Below are positions 17,963-26,020 of a stretch of 64,000 nt of DNA, one piece after another. The stretch is from Xanthobacteraceae bacterium (GTDB taxonomy: Bacteria; Pseudomonadota; Alphaproteobacteria; Rhizobiales; Xanthobacteraceae), in NCBI GenBank assembly GCA_029239875.1, contig JARBUD010000002.1:186001-250000 (forward strand). The letters run 5' to 3'. The notes beneath the pieces were generated by a model. The model was not told the DNA's origin and did not search any database. It was given only the letters and a program-made list of their open reading frames with translations. Numbering within the stretch: the first letter of the stretch is position 1; each line of letters begins with the position of its first letter. The position numbers and the translations under genes are program-made.

Positions 17963-19495
17963 TTACGCCGCGGCGGCGGTGCGGTCGGCGGCGGCGCGAT
18001 AGGCCAGAGCCTCGGCGAGGTGGCCGCGGCTGACCGTTTCGGCACCGGAAAGATCGGCCAGCGTGCGCGCCACCCGCATGACGCGGTGATAGCCGCGGGC
18101 GGAGAGCCGCATGATCCGCGCCGCCTCGGTCAGCAGCGCCATGCCGGCGGCGTCGGGAGCGGCGACCTCTTCCAGGATCGGTCCGCTGGCCTCGGCATTG
18201 GTGAACAGGTCCGGCCGGCCGAGCGCGAGGAAGCGCTCGCGCTGGAGAAGGCGCGCCTCGGCGACGCGGGCGGCGACCGCGGCGCTCGGCTCGGCCGGGC
18301 CGGGGCGCACGAGGTCGACGGCAGAGACCGAGGGCACGTCGAGATGCAGGTCCACCCGGTCAAGGAAGGGGCCGGACAGCCGCCCCTGATACTCGGCGGC
18401 GCAGCGCGGGCCGCGCGCGCAGCTGTGGCCGGGCTCGCCGGCGCGCCCGCAGCGGCAGGGGTTCATCGCCGCCACCAGCTGGAAGCGGGCGGGGTAGGAG
18501 ATGCGATGATTGGCGCGGGCGATCACCGCTTCCCCCGTTTCCAGCGGCTGGCGCAGCGAATCCAGCACCGCCGGGGCGAATTCCGGCAGCTCGTCGAGGA
18601 ACAGCACGCCGTTATGGGCGAGCGAGACCTCGCCGGGCCTTGCCCGCATGCCGCCGCCCACCATCGCCGCCATGCTGGCGGAATGGTGCGGGGCGCGGAA
18701 CGGCCGCCGGCTGGTGAGCGCGCCGCCCTGCAGGGCGCCGGCGACGGAGGCGATCATCGAGACTTCCAGCAGCTCGCCCGGGGTGAGCGGCGGCAGGATC
18801 GAGGGCAGGCGCTGGGCCAGCATCGACTTGCCGGCGCCCGGCGGGCCGCTGAGCAGCAGGTTGTGTCGGCCCGCTGCGGCGATCTCCAGCGCGCGCTTGG
18901 CGACTTCCTGGCCCTTGACCTCGGCAAGGTCGGGCAGGGCGGACGTGCCCGGTTCCAGCCGCGGCTCCGGGCGCGCGAGCATCTGCCGTCCGGCGAAGTG
19001 ATTGACCAACTGGATCAGCGAGAGCGGCGCCAGCACCGGCATGTCCGGGCTCGCCCAGGCCGCCTCCGGGCCGCAGGCGGCGGGGCAGATGAGGCCGTGG
19101 CCGCGCGCATTGGCGCCGATGGCGGCGGGCAGCACGCCGGCGACCGGGGCGATGCGCCCGTCGAGCGCCAGTTCGCCGACCACGGTGAAGCCGTCGAGCG
19201 CGTCCGCCGGCAGCGCGCCGATCGCCGCCATCAGCCCGAGCGCGATAGGCAGATCGTAATGACTGCCCTCCTTGGGCAGGTCGGCGGGGGCGAGATTGAC
19301 GGTGATGCGCCGCGCCGGCAGAGCGAGGCCGGAGGCGATGAGCGCGGCGCGCACGCGCTCCTTGGCCTCGGTCACCGCCTTGTCGGCAAGCCCCACGAGG
19401 TTGAAGGCCGGAAGACCGGGACTGACCTGCACCTGAACGTCGACCGGGCGTGCCTCGACCCCCTCGAACGCCACCGTCGCCACGCGCTGGACCAT
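17963..19495 (-). CDS. YifB/ComM family Mg-chelatase-like AAA+ ATPase
   Basis: A 510-residue protein with an N-terminal ChlI/Lon-protease-like domain, Walker A GPPGAGKS at residues 217-224, Walker B GVLFLDELPE, and the cysteine-rich MNPCRCG motif. ComM-type members are hexameric helicases that aid branch migration during transformation; the function in alphaproteobacteria is less clear. It is divergent from the formate dehydrogenase operon, with 232 bases between. Confidence 0.93.
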   Translation of the reverse strand: MVQRVATVAFEGVEARPVDVQVQVSPGLPAFNLVGLADKAVTEAKERVRAALIASGLALPARRITVNLAPADLPKEGSHYDLPIALGLMAAIGALPADALDGFTVVGELALDGRIAPVAGVLPAAIGANARGHGLICPAACGPEAAWASPDMPVLAPLSLIQLVNHFAGRQMLARPEPRLEPGTSALPDLAEVKGQEVAKRALEIAAAGRHNLLLSGPPGAGKSMLAQRLPSILPPLTPGELLEVSMIASVAGALQGGALTSRRPFRAPHHSASMAAMVGGGMRARPGEVSLAHNGVLFLDELPEFAPAVLDSLRQPLETGEAVIARANHRISYPARFQLVAAMNPCRCGRAGEPGHSCARGPRCAAEYQGRLSGPFLDRVDLHLDVPSVSAVDLVRPGPAEPSAAVAARVAEARLLQRERFLALGRPDLFTNAEASGPILEEVAAPDAAGMALLTEAARIMRLSARGYHRVMRVARTLADLSGAETVSRGHLAEALAYRAAADRTAAAA

Positions 19496-19572
19496 TGCCG
19501 CCCCTCGCCGAATGCCTTGCGGAAGGTGCCAGATTAAGGGCTAACGGCGCAGCGTCAAGAACATTTAGCGAA

Positions 19573-19587
19573 CATTCGTCGCGAATG
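19573..19587. repeat. Inverted repeat in the yifB-fdsG gap
   Basis: CATTCG-TCG-CGAATG, a perfect six-base inverted repeat about 50 bases upstream of the LysR-type box before fdsG. It may be a second regulator site or chance. Confidence 0.35.
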
Positions 19588-19625
19588 ACGTAGCGGCACC
19601 CGCCGCAGCGGCAGCGTTCCTTTTC

Positions 19626-19642
19626 GATAGAAGAATTCTATC
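19626..19642 (+). promoter_or_regulatory. LysR-type regulator box before the fds operon
   Basis: GATAGAAGAATTCTATC is a 17-base palindrome containing ATAG-N7-CTAT, the textbook LTTR recognition box, 85 bases before the fdsG start. Formate dehydrogenase operons are controlled by LysR-type proteins (FdsR, CbbR) in other autotrophic proteobacteria. No LysR gene is next to it here, so the regulator would act from elsewhere. Confidence 0.55.
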
Positions 19643-19694
19643 AAGGCACGGAACACCTGAATTGATTTCAAACTCGCAGCGTACGATCCTTCCG

Positions 19695-19710
19695 TTTGGA
19701 AAAATCCAAA
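19695..19710. repeat. Inverted repeat in the fdsG leader
   Basis: TTTGGA-AAAA-TCCAAA, 17 bases before the fdsG ATG. It could form a small leader hairpin or an operator. Confidence 0.35.
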
Positions 19711-19727
19711 AGAAGGCACGGGAGAAA

Positions 19728-20201
19728 ATGCCGCATTACGAACCTTGGAGCGATGAGCGCGCCCGCGCGGTGATTGAGGAGTTCTCTCACCTCGAAGGCC
19801 CGCTGATGCCGATGCTCCATGCGGTGCAGGAAACCTTCGGCTATGTGCCGGAGGCCGTCGTGCCCATGCTTGCCGAGATGCTGAACATCTCCCGCGCCGA
19901 AGTTCATGGCGTGGTGACCTTCTATCATGATTTCCGCCATGAGCCGGCCGGCCGCCATGTGCTGAAGCTGTGCCGCGCCGAGGCCTGCCAGGCGGCGGGC
20001 GGCGATGCGCTGGCCGACCATGCCGAGCATCGGCTCGGCTGCAAGCTCGGCGAGACCACGGCCGATGGCCGCGTCACCGTGGAGCCGATCTACTGCCTCG
20101 GCCTGTGCGCCACCGCGCCTTCCGCCATGCTGGACGGCAAGATCGTGGCCCGGCTCAACGAGCGTCGCCTCGACGCGCTGATCGCGGAGGCGCAGTCGTG
20201 A
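19728..20201 (+). CDS. fdsG: NAD-dependent formate dehydrogenase, gamma subunit
   Basis: NuoE-like thioredoxin-fold subunit holding one [2Fe-2S] cluster, part of the soluble FdsABG complex. The 157-residue product has ligands in CRAEACQ and in YCLGLCATAPSAMLDG. The ATG at 19728 has GGGAG just upstream; the frame extends to 19662 but that leader is unlike the family. The stop overlaps the fdsB GTG start. It is the first gene of the five-gene fdsGBACD operon. Confidence 0.95.
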   Translation: MPHYEPWSDERARAVIEEFSHLEGPLMPMLHAVQETFGYVPEAVVPMLAEMLNISRAEVHGVVTFYHDFRHEPAGRHVLKLCRAEACQAAGGDALADHAEHRLGCKLGETTADGRVTVEPIYCLGLCATAPSAMLDGKIVARLNERRLDALIAEAQS

Positions 20202-21757
20202 GCGTTCGTATCTACGTTCCCAAGGACGCCTGCTCCATCGCCTGCGGCGCCGACGAGGTGGCCGCTGCCATCGAGGCGGCGGCGCTTTCCCGCCGCCAGC
20301 CGATCGAGATCGTGCGCAACGGCTCGCGCGGCATGCTGTGGCTGGAGCCGATGATCGAGGTGGTGACGCCGGAAGGCCGCATCGCCTATGGCCCGGTGGC
20401 CGAGGAAGACGTCGAGGGCCTGTTCGCGGCCGGCTTCCTGACCGGCGGCGACCACGCGCTGCGCATCGGCAAGCCGGAGGAGCATCCCTTCCTCGCCAAG
20501 CAGACGCGCCTCACCTTCGCGCGCTGCGGCATCATCGATCCCGCCTCCTACACCGACTACCGCGCCCATGGCGGCTATCGCGGCCTCGAGCGCGCGCTGC
20601 AGCTCGGCCCGGCGGAGATCATCGAGGAAGTCAAGAAGTCCGGCCTGCGCGGGCGCGGCGGCGCCGGCTTCCCGACCGCCATCAAGTGGAAGACCGTGGC
20701 CGACGCCAAGGCGGACCGGAAGTACATCGTCTGCAACGCCGACGAGGGCGACTCGGGCACCTTCGCCGACCGCATGATCATGGAAGGCGACCCCTTCGAG
20801 CTGATCGAGGGCATGACCATCGCTGGCATCGCGGTAGGCGCCACCAAGGGCTTCGTCTACACCCGCTCGGAATATCCCCACGCCATCTGGGCGATGGAGA
20901 AGGCGATCGAGGTCGCCCGCGCCCATGGCATGCTCGGCGTCAACATCGCCGGCTCGCAGTACAGCTTCGACATGGAAGTGCGCATGGGCGCCGGCGCCTA
21001 TGTGTGCGGCGAGGAGACGGCGCTGCTCGACAGCCTGGAAGGCAAGCGCGGCGTGGTGCGCGCCAAGCCGCCGCTGCCGGCGCACAAGGGCCTGTTCCAG
21101 AAGCCGACCGTCATCAACAACGTGCTCTCGCTGACCGCCGTGCCGCATATCCTGGCCGATGGCGGCGAGTTCTACGCCAATTTCGGCATGGGCCGCTCGC
21201 GCGGCACCATGCCGATCCAGATCGCCGGCAACGTCAAGTTCGGCGGCCTGTTCGAGACCGCCTTCGGCATCACGCTGGGCGAACTGATCAACGACATCGG
21301 CGGCGGCACGGCTTCGGGCAAGCCGGTCAAGGCGGCGCAGGTGGGTGGCCCGCTCGGCGCCTATGTGCCGACCTGGCAGTTCGACCTGCCCTTTGACTAC
21401 GAGGCCTTCGCGGCCAAGGACGCGCTGATCGGCCATGGCGGCATCGTCGTGTTCGACGAGACCGCGGATCTGGCCAAGATGGCGCGCTTCGCCATGGAGT
21501 TCTGCTCCGTGGAGAGCTGCGGCAAGTGCACGCCCTGCCGCATCGGCTCGACGCGCGGCGTCGAACTGATGGACCGCATCATCGCCGGACAGCGCGTCGA
21601 GGCCAATCTCGCCACGCTCACCGACCTCTGCCAGACCATGAAGCTTGGATCGCTTTGCGCCCTCGGGGGTTTCACCCCATATCCGGTGCTGAGCGCGCTG
21701 AACCATTTCCCCGAGGATTTCGGCGCCCCGCCGCGCCACCTCGAAGCCGCCGAGTGA
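20198..21757 (+). CDS. fdsB: NAD-dependent formate dehydrogenase, beta subunit (NADH/FMN site)
   Basis: NuoF-like diaphorase subunit that passes electrons from formate to NAD+. GTG 20198 was chosen because it overlaps the fdsG stop and gives 519 residues, the usual length. It shows a thioredoxin-like N-terminal domain, the FMN/NAD-binding GRGGAGFPTAIKW and CNADEGDSGTFADR, GAYVCGEETALL, and the [4Fe-4S] motif ESCGKCTPCRIG with a fourth Cys near LGSLCALGG. It is the central electron-transfer unit of the complex. Confidence 0.96.
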   Translation: MSVRIYVPKDACSIACGADEVAAAIEAAALSRRQPIEIVRNGSRGMLWLEPMIEVVTPEGRIAYGPVAEEDVEGLFAAGFLTGGDHALRIGKPEEHPFLAKQTRLTFARCGIIDPASYTDYRAHGGYRGLERALQLGPAEIIEEVKKSGLRGRGGAGFPTAIKWKTVADAKADRKYIVCNADEGDSGTFADRMIMEGDPFELIEGMTIAGIAVGATKGFVYTRSEYPHAIWAMEKAIEVARAHGMLGVNIAGSQYSFDMEVRMGAGAYVCGEETALLDSLEGKRGVVRAKPPLPAHKGLFQKPTVINNVLSLTAVPHILADGGEFYANFGMGRSRGTMPIQIAGNVKFGGLFETAFGITLGELINDIGGGTASGKPVKAAQVGGPLGAYVPTWQFDLPFDYEAFAAKDALIGHGGIVVFDETADLAKMARFAMEFCSVESCGKCTPCRIGSTRGVELMDRIIAGQRVEANLATLTDLCQTMKLGSLCALGGFTPYPVLSALNHFPEDFGAPPRHLEAAE

Positions 21758-21766
21758 GGAGCCACC

Positions 21767-24622
21767 ATGTCCCTCGTCCATGAGATCGACTACGGAACGC
21801 CTGCTCCCAAGACGGACAAGATGGTGACGCTCACCATCGACGGGATGGAAGTGACGGTACCTGAGGGTACCTCGATCATGCGCGCGGCGATGGAGATGGG
21901 GACGCAGATCCCCAAGCTCTGCGCCACCGACAGCCTGGAGGCCTTCGGCTCCTGCCGCCTCTGCCTGATCGAGATCGAGGGCCGCAACGGCACGCCGGCC
22001 TCCTGCACGACGCCGGTGGCGCCGGGCATCAAGGTCCACACCCAGACCCCGCGCCTGGCGCAGCTGCGCAAGGGCGTGATGGAGCTCTACATCTCCGACC
22101 ACCCGCTGGACTGCCTGACCTGCGCGGCGAACGGCGACTGCGAGCTGCAGGACATGGCCGGCGCGGTCGGCCTGCGCGAGGTACGCTACGGCATGGAGGG
22201 CGCGAACCACTTCGCCCCCACCTCCGAGCTCGTCATGCCGAAGGACGAGTCCAACCCCTATTTCACCTATGACCCGGCCAAGTGCATCGTCTGCAACCGC
22301 TGCGTCCGCGCCTGCGAAGAGGTGCAGGGCACGTTCGCGCTGACGATCTCCGGCCGCGGCTTCGGCTCGCGCGTCTCGCCGGGCCAGTCGGAAGCCTTCC
22401 TGACCTCGGAATGCGTGTCCTGCGGCGCCTGCGTGCAGGCCTGCCCGACCGCCACCCTCTCCGAGAAGCGGCTGATCGAGATCGGCACCCCCGAGCATTC
22501 GGTGGTCACCACCTGCGCCTATTGCGGCGTCGGCTGCACCTTCAAGGCGGAGATGCGCGGCCAGGAAGTGGTGCGCATGGTGCCGTGGAAGGACGGCAAG
22601 GCCAATCGCGGCCATAGCTGCGTCAAGGGCCGCTTCGCCTGGGGCTATGCCACCCATCAGGACCGCATCACCAAGCCGATGATCCGCGCCAAGGTCACCG
22701 ACCCGTGGCGCGAGGTCTCGTGGGAGGAGGCGATCAGCTACACCGCCTCCGAGCTGAAGCGCATCCAGGACAGCTACGGCCGCAAGGCGGTCGGCGGCAT
22801 CACCTCCTCGCGCTGCACCAACGAGGAAGCCTATCTCGTCCAGAAGATCATCCGCTCCGGCTTCGGCACCAACAACGTCGACACCTGCGCCCGCGTCTGC
22901 CATTCGCCGACCGGCTACGGCCTGAACCAGGCCTTCGGTACCTCGGCGGGCACGCAGGACTTCGACTCGGTCGAGGACAGCGACGTCATCATGGTGATCG
23001 GCGCCAACCCGACCGACGGCCATCCCGTCTTCGGCTCGCGCATGAAGAAGCGCCTGCGCGAGGGCGCCAAGCTGATCGTCGTCGATCCGCGCCGCATCGA
23101 CCTCGTCAAGTCGCCGCACATCAAGGCCGAGTTCCACCTGCCGCTGCAGCCGGGCACCAACGTCGCCATCGTCACCGCGCTGGCCCATGTCGTGGTCACC
23201 GAGGGGCTGGTGAACGAGGAATATGTCCGCCAGTACTGCGACTGGGACGAGTTCCAGGACTGGGCCGAGTTCGTCGCCGATGCGCGCCACTCGCCGGAAG
23301 AGGTCGAGAAGCTCTCCGGCGTGCCGGCCGAGCTGATCCGCGGCGCCGCCCGGCTCTACGCCACCGGCGGCAATGCGGCGATCTATTACGGCCTCGGCGT
23401 CACCGAGCACAGCCAAGGCTCCACCACCGTCATGGCCATCGCCAACCTCGCCATGGCGACCGGCAATATCGGCCGCCGCGGCGTCGGCGTGAACCCGCTG
23501 CGCGGCCAGAACAACGTGCAGGGCTCGTGCGACATGGGCTCGTTCCCGCACGAGCTGCCGGGCTACCGCCACATCTCCGACGACGCCACCCGCGCCACCT
23601 TCGAGGCGATGTGGGGCACCCCGCTCGATCCCGAGCCGGGCCTGCGCATCCCCAACATGCTGGACGCGGCCGTCGACGGCACCTTCAAGGCGATCTACAT
23701 TCAGGGCGAGGACATCCTGCAGTCCGACCCGGACACCAAGCACGTCGCCGCGGGCCTCGCGGCCATGGAGCTGGTGATCGTGCAGGACCTGTTCCTGAAC
23801 GAGACCGCCAACTACGCCCACGTCTTCCTGCCGGGCTGCACCTTCCTCGAGAAGGACGGCACCTTCACCAATGCCGAGCGCCGCATCCAGCTCGTGCGCA
23901 AGGTGATGTCGCCGAAGAACGGCTATGGCGACTGGGAGGTCACCCAGCTCCTCGCCAACGCCATCGGCCTGAACTGGAACTACACCCACCCCTCGCAGAT
24001 CATGGACGAGATCGCGGCGCTGACCCCGACCTTCGCCGGCGTGTCGTTCAAGAAGCTCGACGAGATGGGCTCGGTGCAGTGGCCCTGCAACGACGCCAAT
24101 CCCGAGGGCATGCCGATCATGCACATCAACGGGTTCGCGCGCGGCAAGGGCAAGTTCGTCGTCACCGAATACGTGCCGACCGACGAGCGCACCGGTGCCC
24201 GCTTCCCGCTGCTGCTCACCACCGGCCGCATCCTCTCGCACTACAATGTCGGCGCGCAGACCCGCCGCACGGCGAACGTCGCCTGGCATCCGGAGGACGT
24301 GCTGGAGATCCACCCGCACGACGCCGAGCAGCGCGGCGTGCGCGACGGCGATTGGGTGCGCATCGACAGCCGCGCCGGCTCCACCACGCTGCGCGCGGAG
24401 ATCACCGACCGCGTGGCGCCGGGCGTCGTCTACACCACCTTCCACCACCCGGGCACGCAGGCCAACGTGGTGACCACGGACTTCTCCGACTGGGCCACCA
24501 ACTGCCCGGAGTTCAAGGTCACGGCGGTGCAGATCGCCCGCTCGAACGGCCCGTCCGAGTGGCAGGAGGACTATGACGACTTCGCCCGCCAGAGCCGGCG
24601 CATCGCCGTCGCGGCGGAGTGA
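21767..24622 (+). CDS. fdsA: NAD-dependent formate dehydrogenase, molybdenum catalytic alpha subunit
   Basis: Catalytic subunit that oxidises formate to CO2 at a bis-molybdopterin guanine dinucleotide. The N-terminal ~240 residues are NuoG-like, with a [2Fe-2S] site (CRLC), the HPLDCLTC site and two ferredoxin motifs, CIVCNRCVRAC and CVSCGACVQAC. Then comes the CAYCGVGC [4Fe-4S] motif, and the catalytic Cys/Arg region DTCARVCHSPTG, using cysteine rather than selenocysteine. At 951 residues it is full length. GAGGAG precedes the ATG. Confidence 0.97.
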   Translation: MSLVHEIDYGTPAPKTDKMVTLTIDGMEVTVPEGTSIMRAAMEMGTQIPKLCATDSLEAFGSCRLCLIEIEGRNGTPASCTTPVAPGIKVHTQTPRLAQLRKGVMELYISDHPLDCLTCAANGDCELQDMAGAVGLREVRYGMEGANHFAPTSELVMPKDESNPYFTYDPAKCIVCNRCVRACEEVQGTFALTISGRGFGSRVSPGQSEAFLTSECVSCGACVQACPTATLSEKRLIEIGTPEHSVVTTCAYCGVGCTFKAEMRGQEVVRMVPWKDGKANRGHSCVKGRFAWGYATHQDRITKPMIRAKVTDPWREVSWEEAISYTASELKRIQDSYGRKAVGGITSSRCTNEEAYLVQKIIRSGFGTNNVDTCARVCHSPTGYGLNQAFGTSAGTQDFDSVEDSDVIMVIGANPTDGHPVFGSRMKKRLREGAKLIVVDPRRIDLVKSPHIKAEFHLPLQPGTNVAIVTALAHVVVTEGLVNEEYVRQYCDWDEFQDWAEFVADARHSPEEVEKLSGVPAELIRGAARLYATGGNAAIYYGLGVTEHSQGSTTVMAIANLAMATGNIGRRGVGVNPLRGQNNVQGSCDMGSFPHELPGYRHISDDATRATFEAMWGTPLDPEPGLRIPNMLDAAVDGTFKAIYIQGEDILQSDPDTKHVAAGLAAMELVIVQDLFLNETANYAHVFLPGCTFLEKDGTFTNAERRIQLVRKVMSPKNGYGDWEVTQLLANAIGLNWNYTHPSQIMDEIAALTPTFAGVSFKKLDEMGSVQWPCNDANPEGMPIMHINGFARGKGKFVVTEYVPTDERTGARFPLLLTTGRILSHYNVGAQTRRTANVAWHPEDVLEIHPHDAEQRGVRDGDWVRIDSRAGSTTLRAEITDRVAPGVVYTTFHHPGTQANVVTTDFSDWATNCPEFKVTAVQIARSNGPSEWQEDYDDFARQSRRIAVAAE

Positions 24623-24644
24623 GCGGAGCAAGGGAAAGCAACCG

Positions 24645-25478
24645 ATGATCCCGCCGGTCGTCCGCGTCTCGCGCCTTGCCGTCTCCTCGTCGGGAGCGAA
24701 GGCGGGCGAGCGGGCGATCCCCGAGGAGACGCCCGTCGCCATCGTGCATAACGGCTCGACCTATGCCGTGATGATGGCGACCCCTAGCGACCTCGAGGAT
24801 TTCGGCTACGGCTTCAGCCTCACCGAGGGGGTGATCAACGCGCTTTCCGATGTCGAGGCGATCGAGACGCTGGAATTCGAGGAAGGCGTCGAGATCCGCC
24901 TGTGGCTCAACGAGGAGCGCGCCGGCCAGCAGGTGGCGCGCCGCCGGCAGATCGCCGGTCCCACGGGCTGCGGCCTGTGCGGCGTCGAGAGCCTGGAACT
25001 GGCGGTGAAGCCGGCGAAGCAGGTCACCGAAGGGCGCACCTTCACTGCGGCGGAGATTTCCCGCGCCATCGCCTCGCTGCCGCCGGCGCAGGTGCTGAAC
25101 CACGAGACCCGCGCCGTGCACGCCGCCGCCTTCTGGGAGCCGGCCACGGGACTGGTCGCCGTCCGCGAGGACGTCGGCCGCCACAACGCGCTGGACAAGC
25201 TGGTCGGCCACCTCGTGCGCGAGGACCGCGACGCCACAGGCGGCATCGTGCTGCTGACCAGCCGCGTGTCGATCGAGATGGTGCAGAAGACCGCCATGCT
25301 GGGCGCGAGCGTGCTGGTGGCGGTGTCGGCGCCGACCGCGCTCGCCGTGCGCACGGCAACGAGGGCCGGCATCACGCTGGCGGCCATCGCCCGCGACGAC
25401 GGATTCGAAGTGTTTACCCACCCCCATCGCATCGAGATCGGCGGGGCAGAGAAGGAGCGTATCGCCCATGTCGGCTAA
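24645..25478 (+). CDS. fdhD: Formate dehydrogenase accessory sulfurtransferase FdhD
   Basis: Transfers sulfur to the molybdenum cofactor so that formate dehydrogenase becomes active (FdsC in this operon type). The 277-residue product keeps the CGLCG sulfur-carrying motif, and REDVGRHNALDK and TSRVSIEMVQK of the family. ATG 24645 is preceded by AGGGA. It lies 22 bases after fdsA and overlaps fdsD by eleven. Confidence 0.95.
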   Translation: MIPPVVRVSRLAVSSSGAKAGERAIPEETPVAIVHNGSTYAVMMATPSDLEDFGYGFSLTEGVINALSDVEAIETLEFEEGVEIRLWLNEERAGQQVARRRQIAGPTGCGLCGVESLELAVKPAKQVTEGRTFTAAEISRAIASLPPAQVLNHETRAVHAAAFWEPATGLVAVREDVGRHNALDKLVGHLVREDRDATGGIVLLTSRVSIEMVQKTAMLGASVLVAVSAPTALAVRTATRAGITLAAIARDDGFEVFTHPHRIEIGGAEKERIAHVG

Positions 25479-25755
25479 CACGATGGATCGCCTCGTCTAC
25501 ATGGCGAACCAGATCGGCAAGTTCTTCGAGCCGCAGGGCCATGAGAAGACCGTGAAGGGCGTCGCCAAGCACATCAAGGACTTCTGGGACCCGCGCATGC
25601 GCGCGCGCATCGAGGACCATATCGCCGCCGGCGGCCAGGGCCTGACCCCGGCCGTGTTCGAGGCGCTGAAGAGCCTGCCGCCGGTGAAGCGCGACACCAT
25701 CCCCGCCGCCCATCCGACGCTGAACCCGCCCGGACCGACCGCCGCGCATCACTGA
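25468..25755 (+). CDS. fdsD: Formate dehydrogenase delta subunit
   Basis: A 95-residue protein typical of the last gene of fdsGBACD operons. It contains the family's MANQIGKFFEP and KHIKDFWDPRMR segments. Its role is thought to be accessory, in assembly or stability; it carries no cofactor motif. A family A repeat follows the stop within a few bases. Confidence 0.93.
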   Translation: MSANTMDRLVYMANQIGKFFEPQGHEKTVKGVAKHIKDFWDPRMRARIEDHIAAGGQGLTPAVFEALKSLPPVKRDTIPAAHPTLNPPGPTAAHH

Positions 25756-25760
25756 CAAGT

Positions 25761-25856
25761 CGTCATCCCGGACGCCCGCAGGGCGGGCCGGGATCGCATG
25801 CCGTTCCCTTCCTTGACGCGGTCCCGGCTCTTGGCTTCGCTTCGGCCGGGATGACG
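25761..25856. repeat. Family A palindromic repeat
   Basis: Arms CGTCATCCCGG and CCGGGATGACG, with inner GGGCCGGGATCG and GGTCCCGGCTC. The inner half is reversed relative to other copies. It lies right after the fds operon, where it could act as a transcript-end hairpin; no T-tract is present. Confidence 0.82.
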
Positions 25857-26020
25857 CTGAGTAAGGCCTGCCGTCCGTCCGGCCCGTTCGCCTGAAAAAT
25901 TGTCTCCTCGCCCGTCCTATGGCCGATTCATCCCGAATCGACCACGCTTCCGCCATGCGCCGGCGGCATCGGATGCGCTAGCCTCGGATGGTAGCGGGCA
26001 GGGCGAAGGAACGGCGATCC

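Noticed and set aside
19642-19727. Sigma54 promoter for the fds operon (GGCACG at two places)
   Set aside because: The required GC-type -12 element at the correct spacing is missing in both cases.
20090-24742. A very long open frame on the minus strand (about 1550 codons)
   Set aside because: It lies exactly opposite fdsB and fdsA, has a low-complexity His/Arg/Ala-rich translation typical of the antisense of GC-rich genes, and has no ribosome site.
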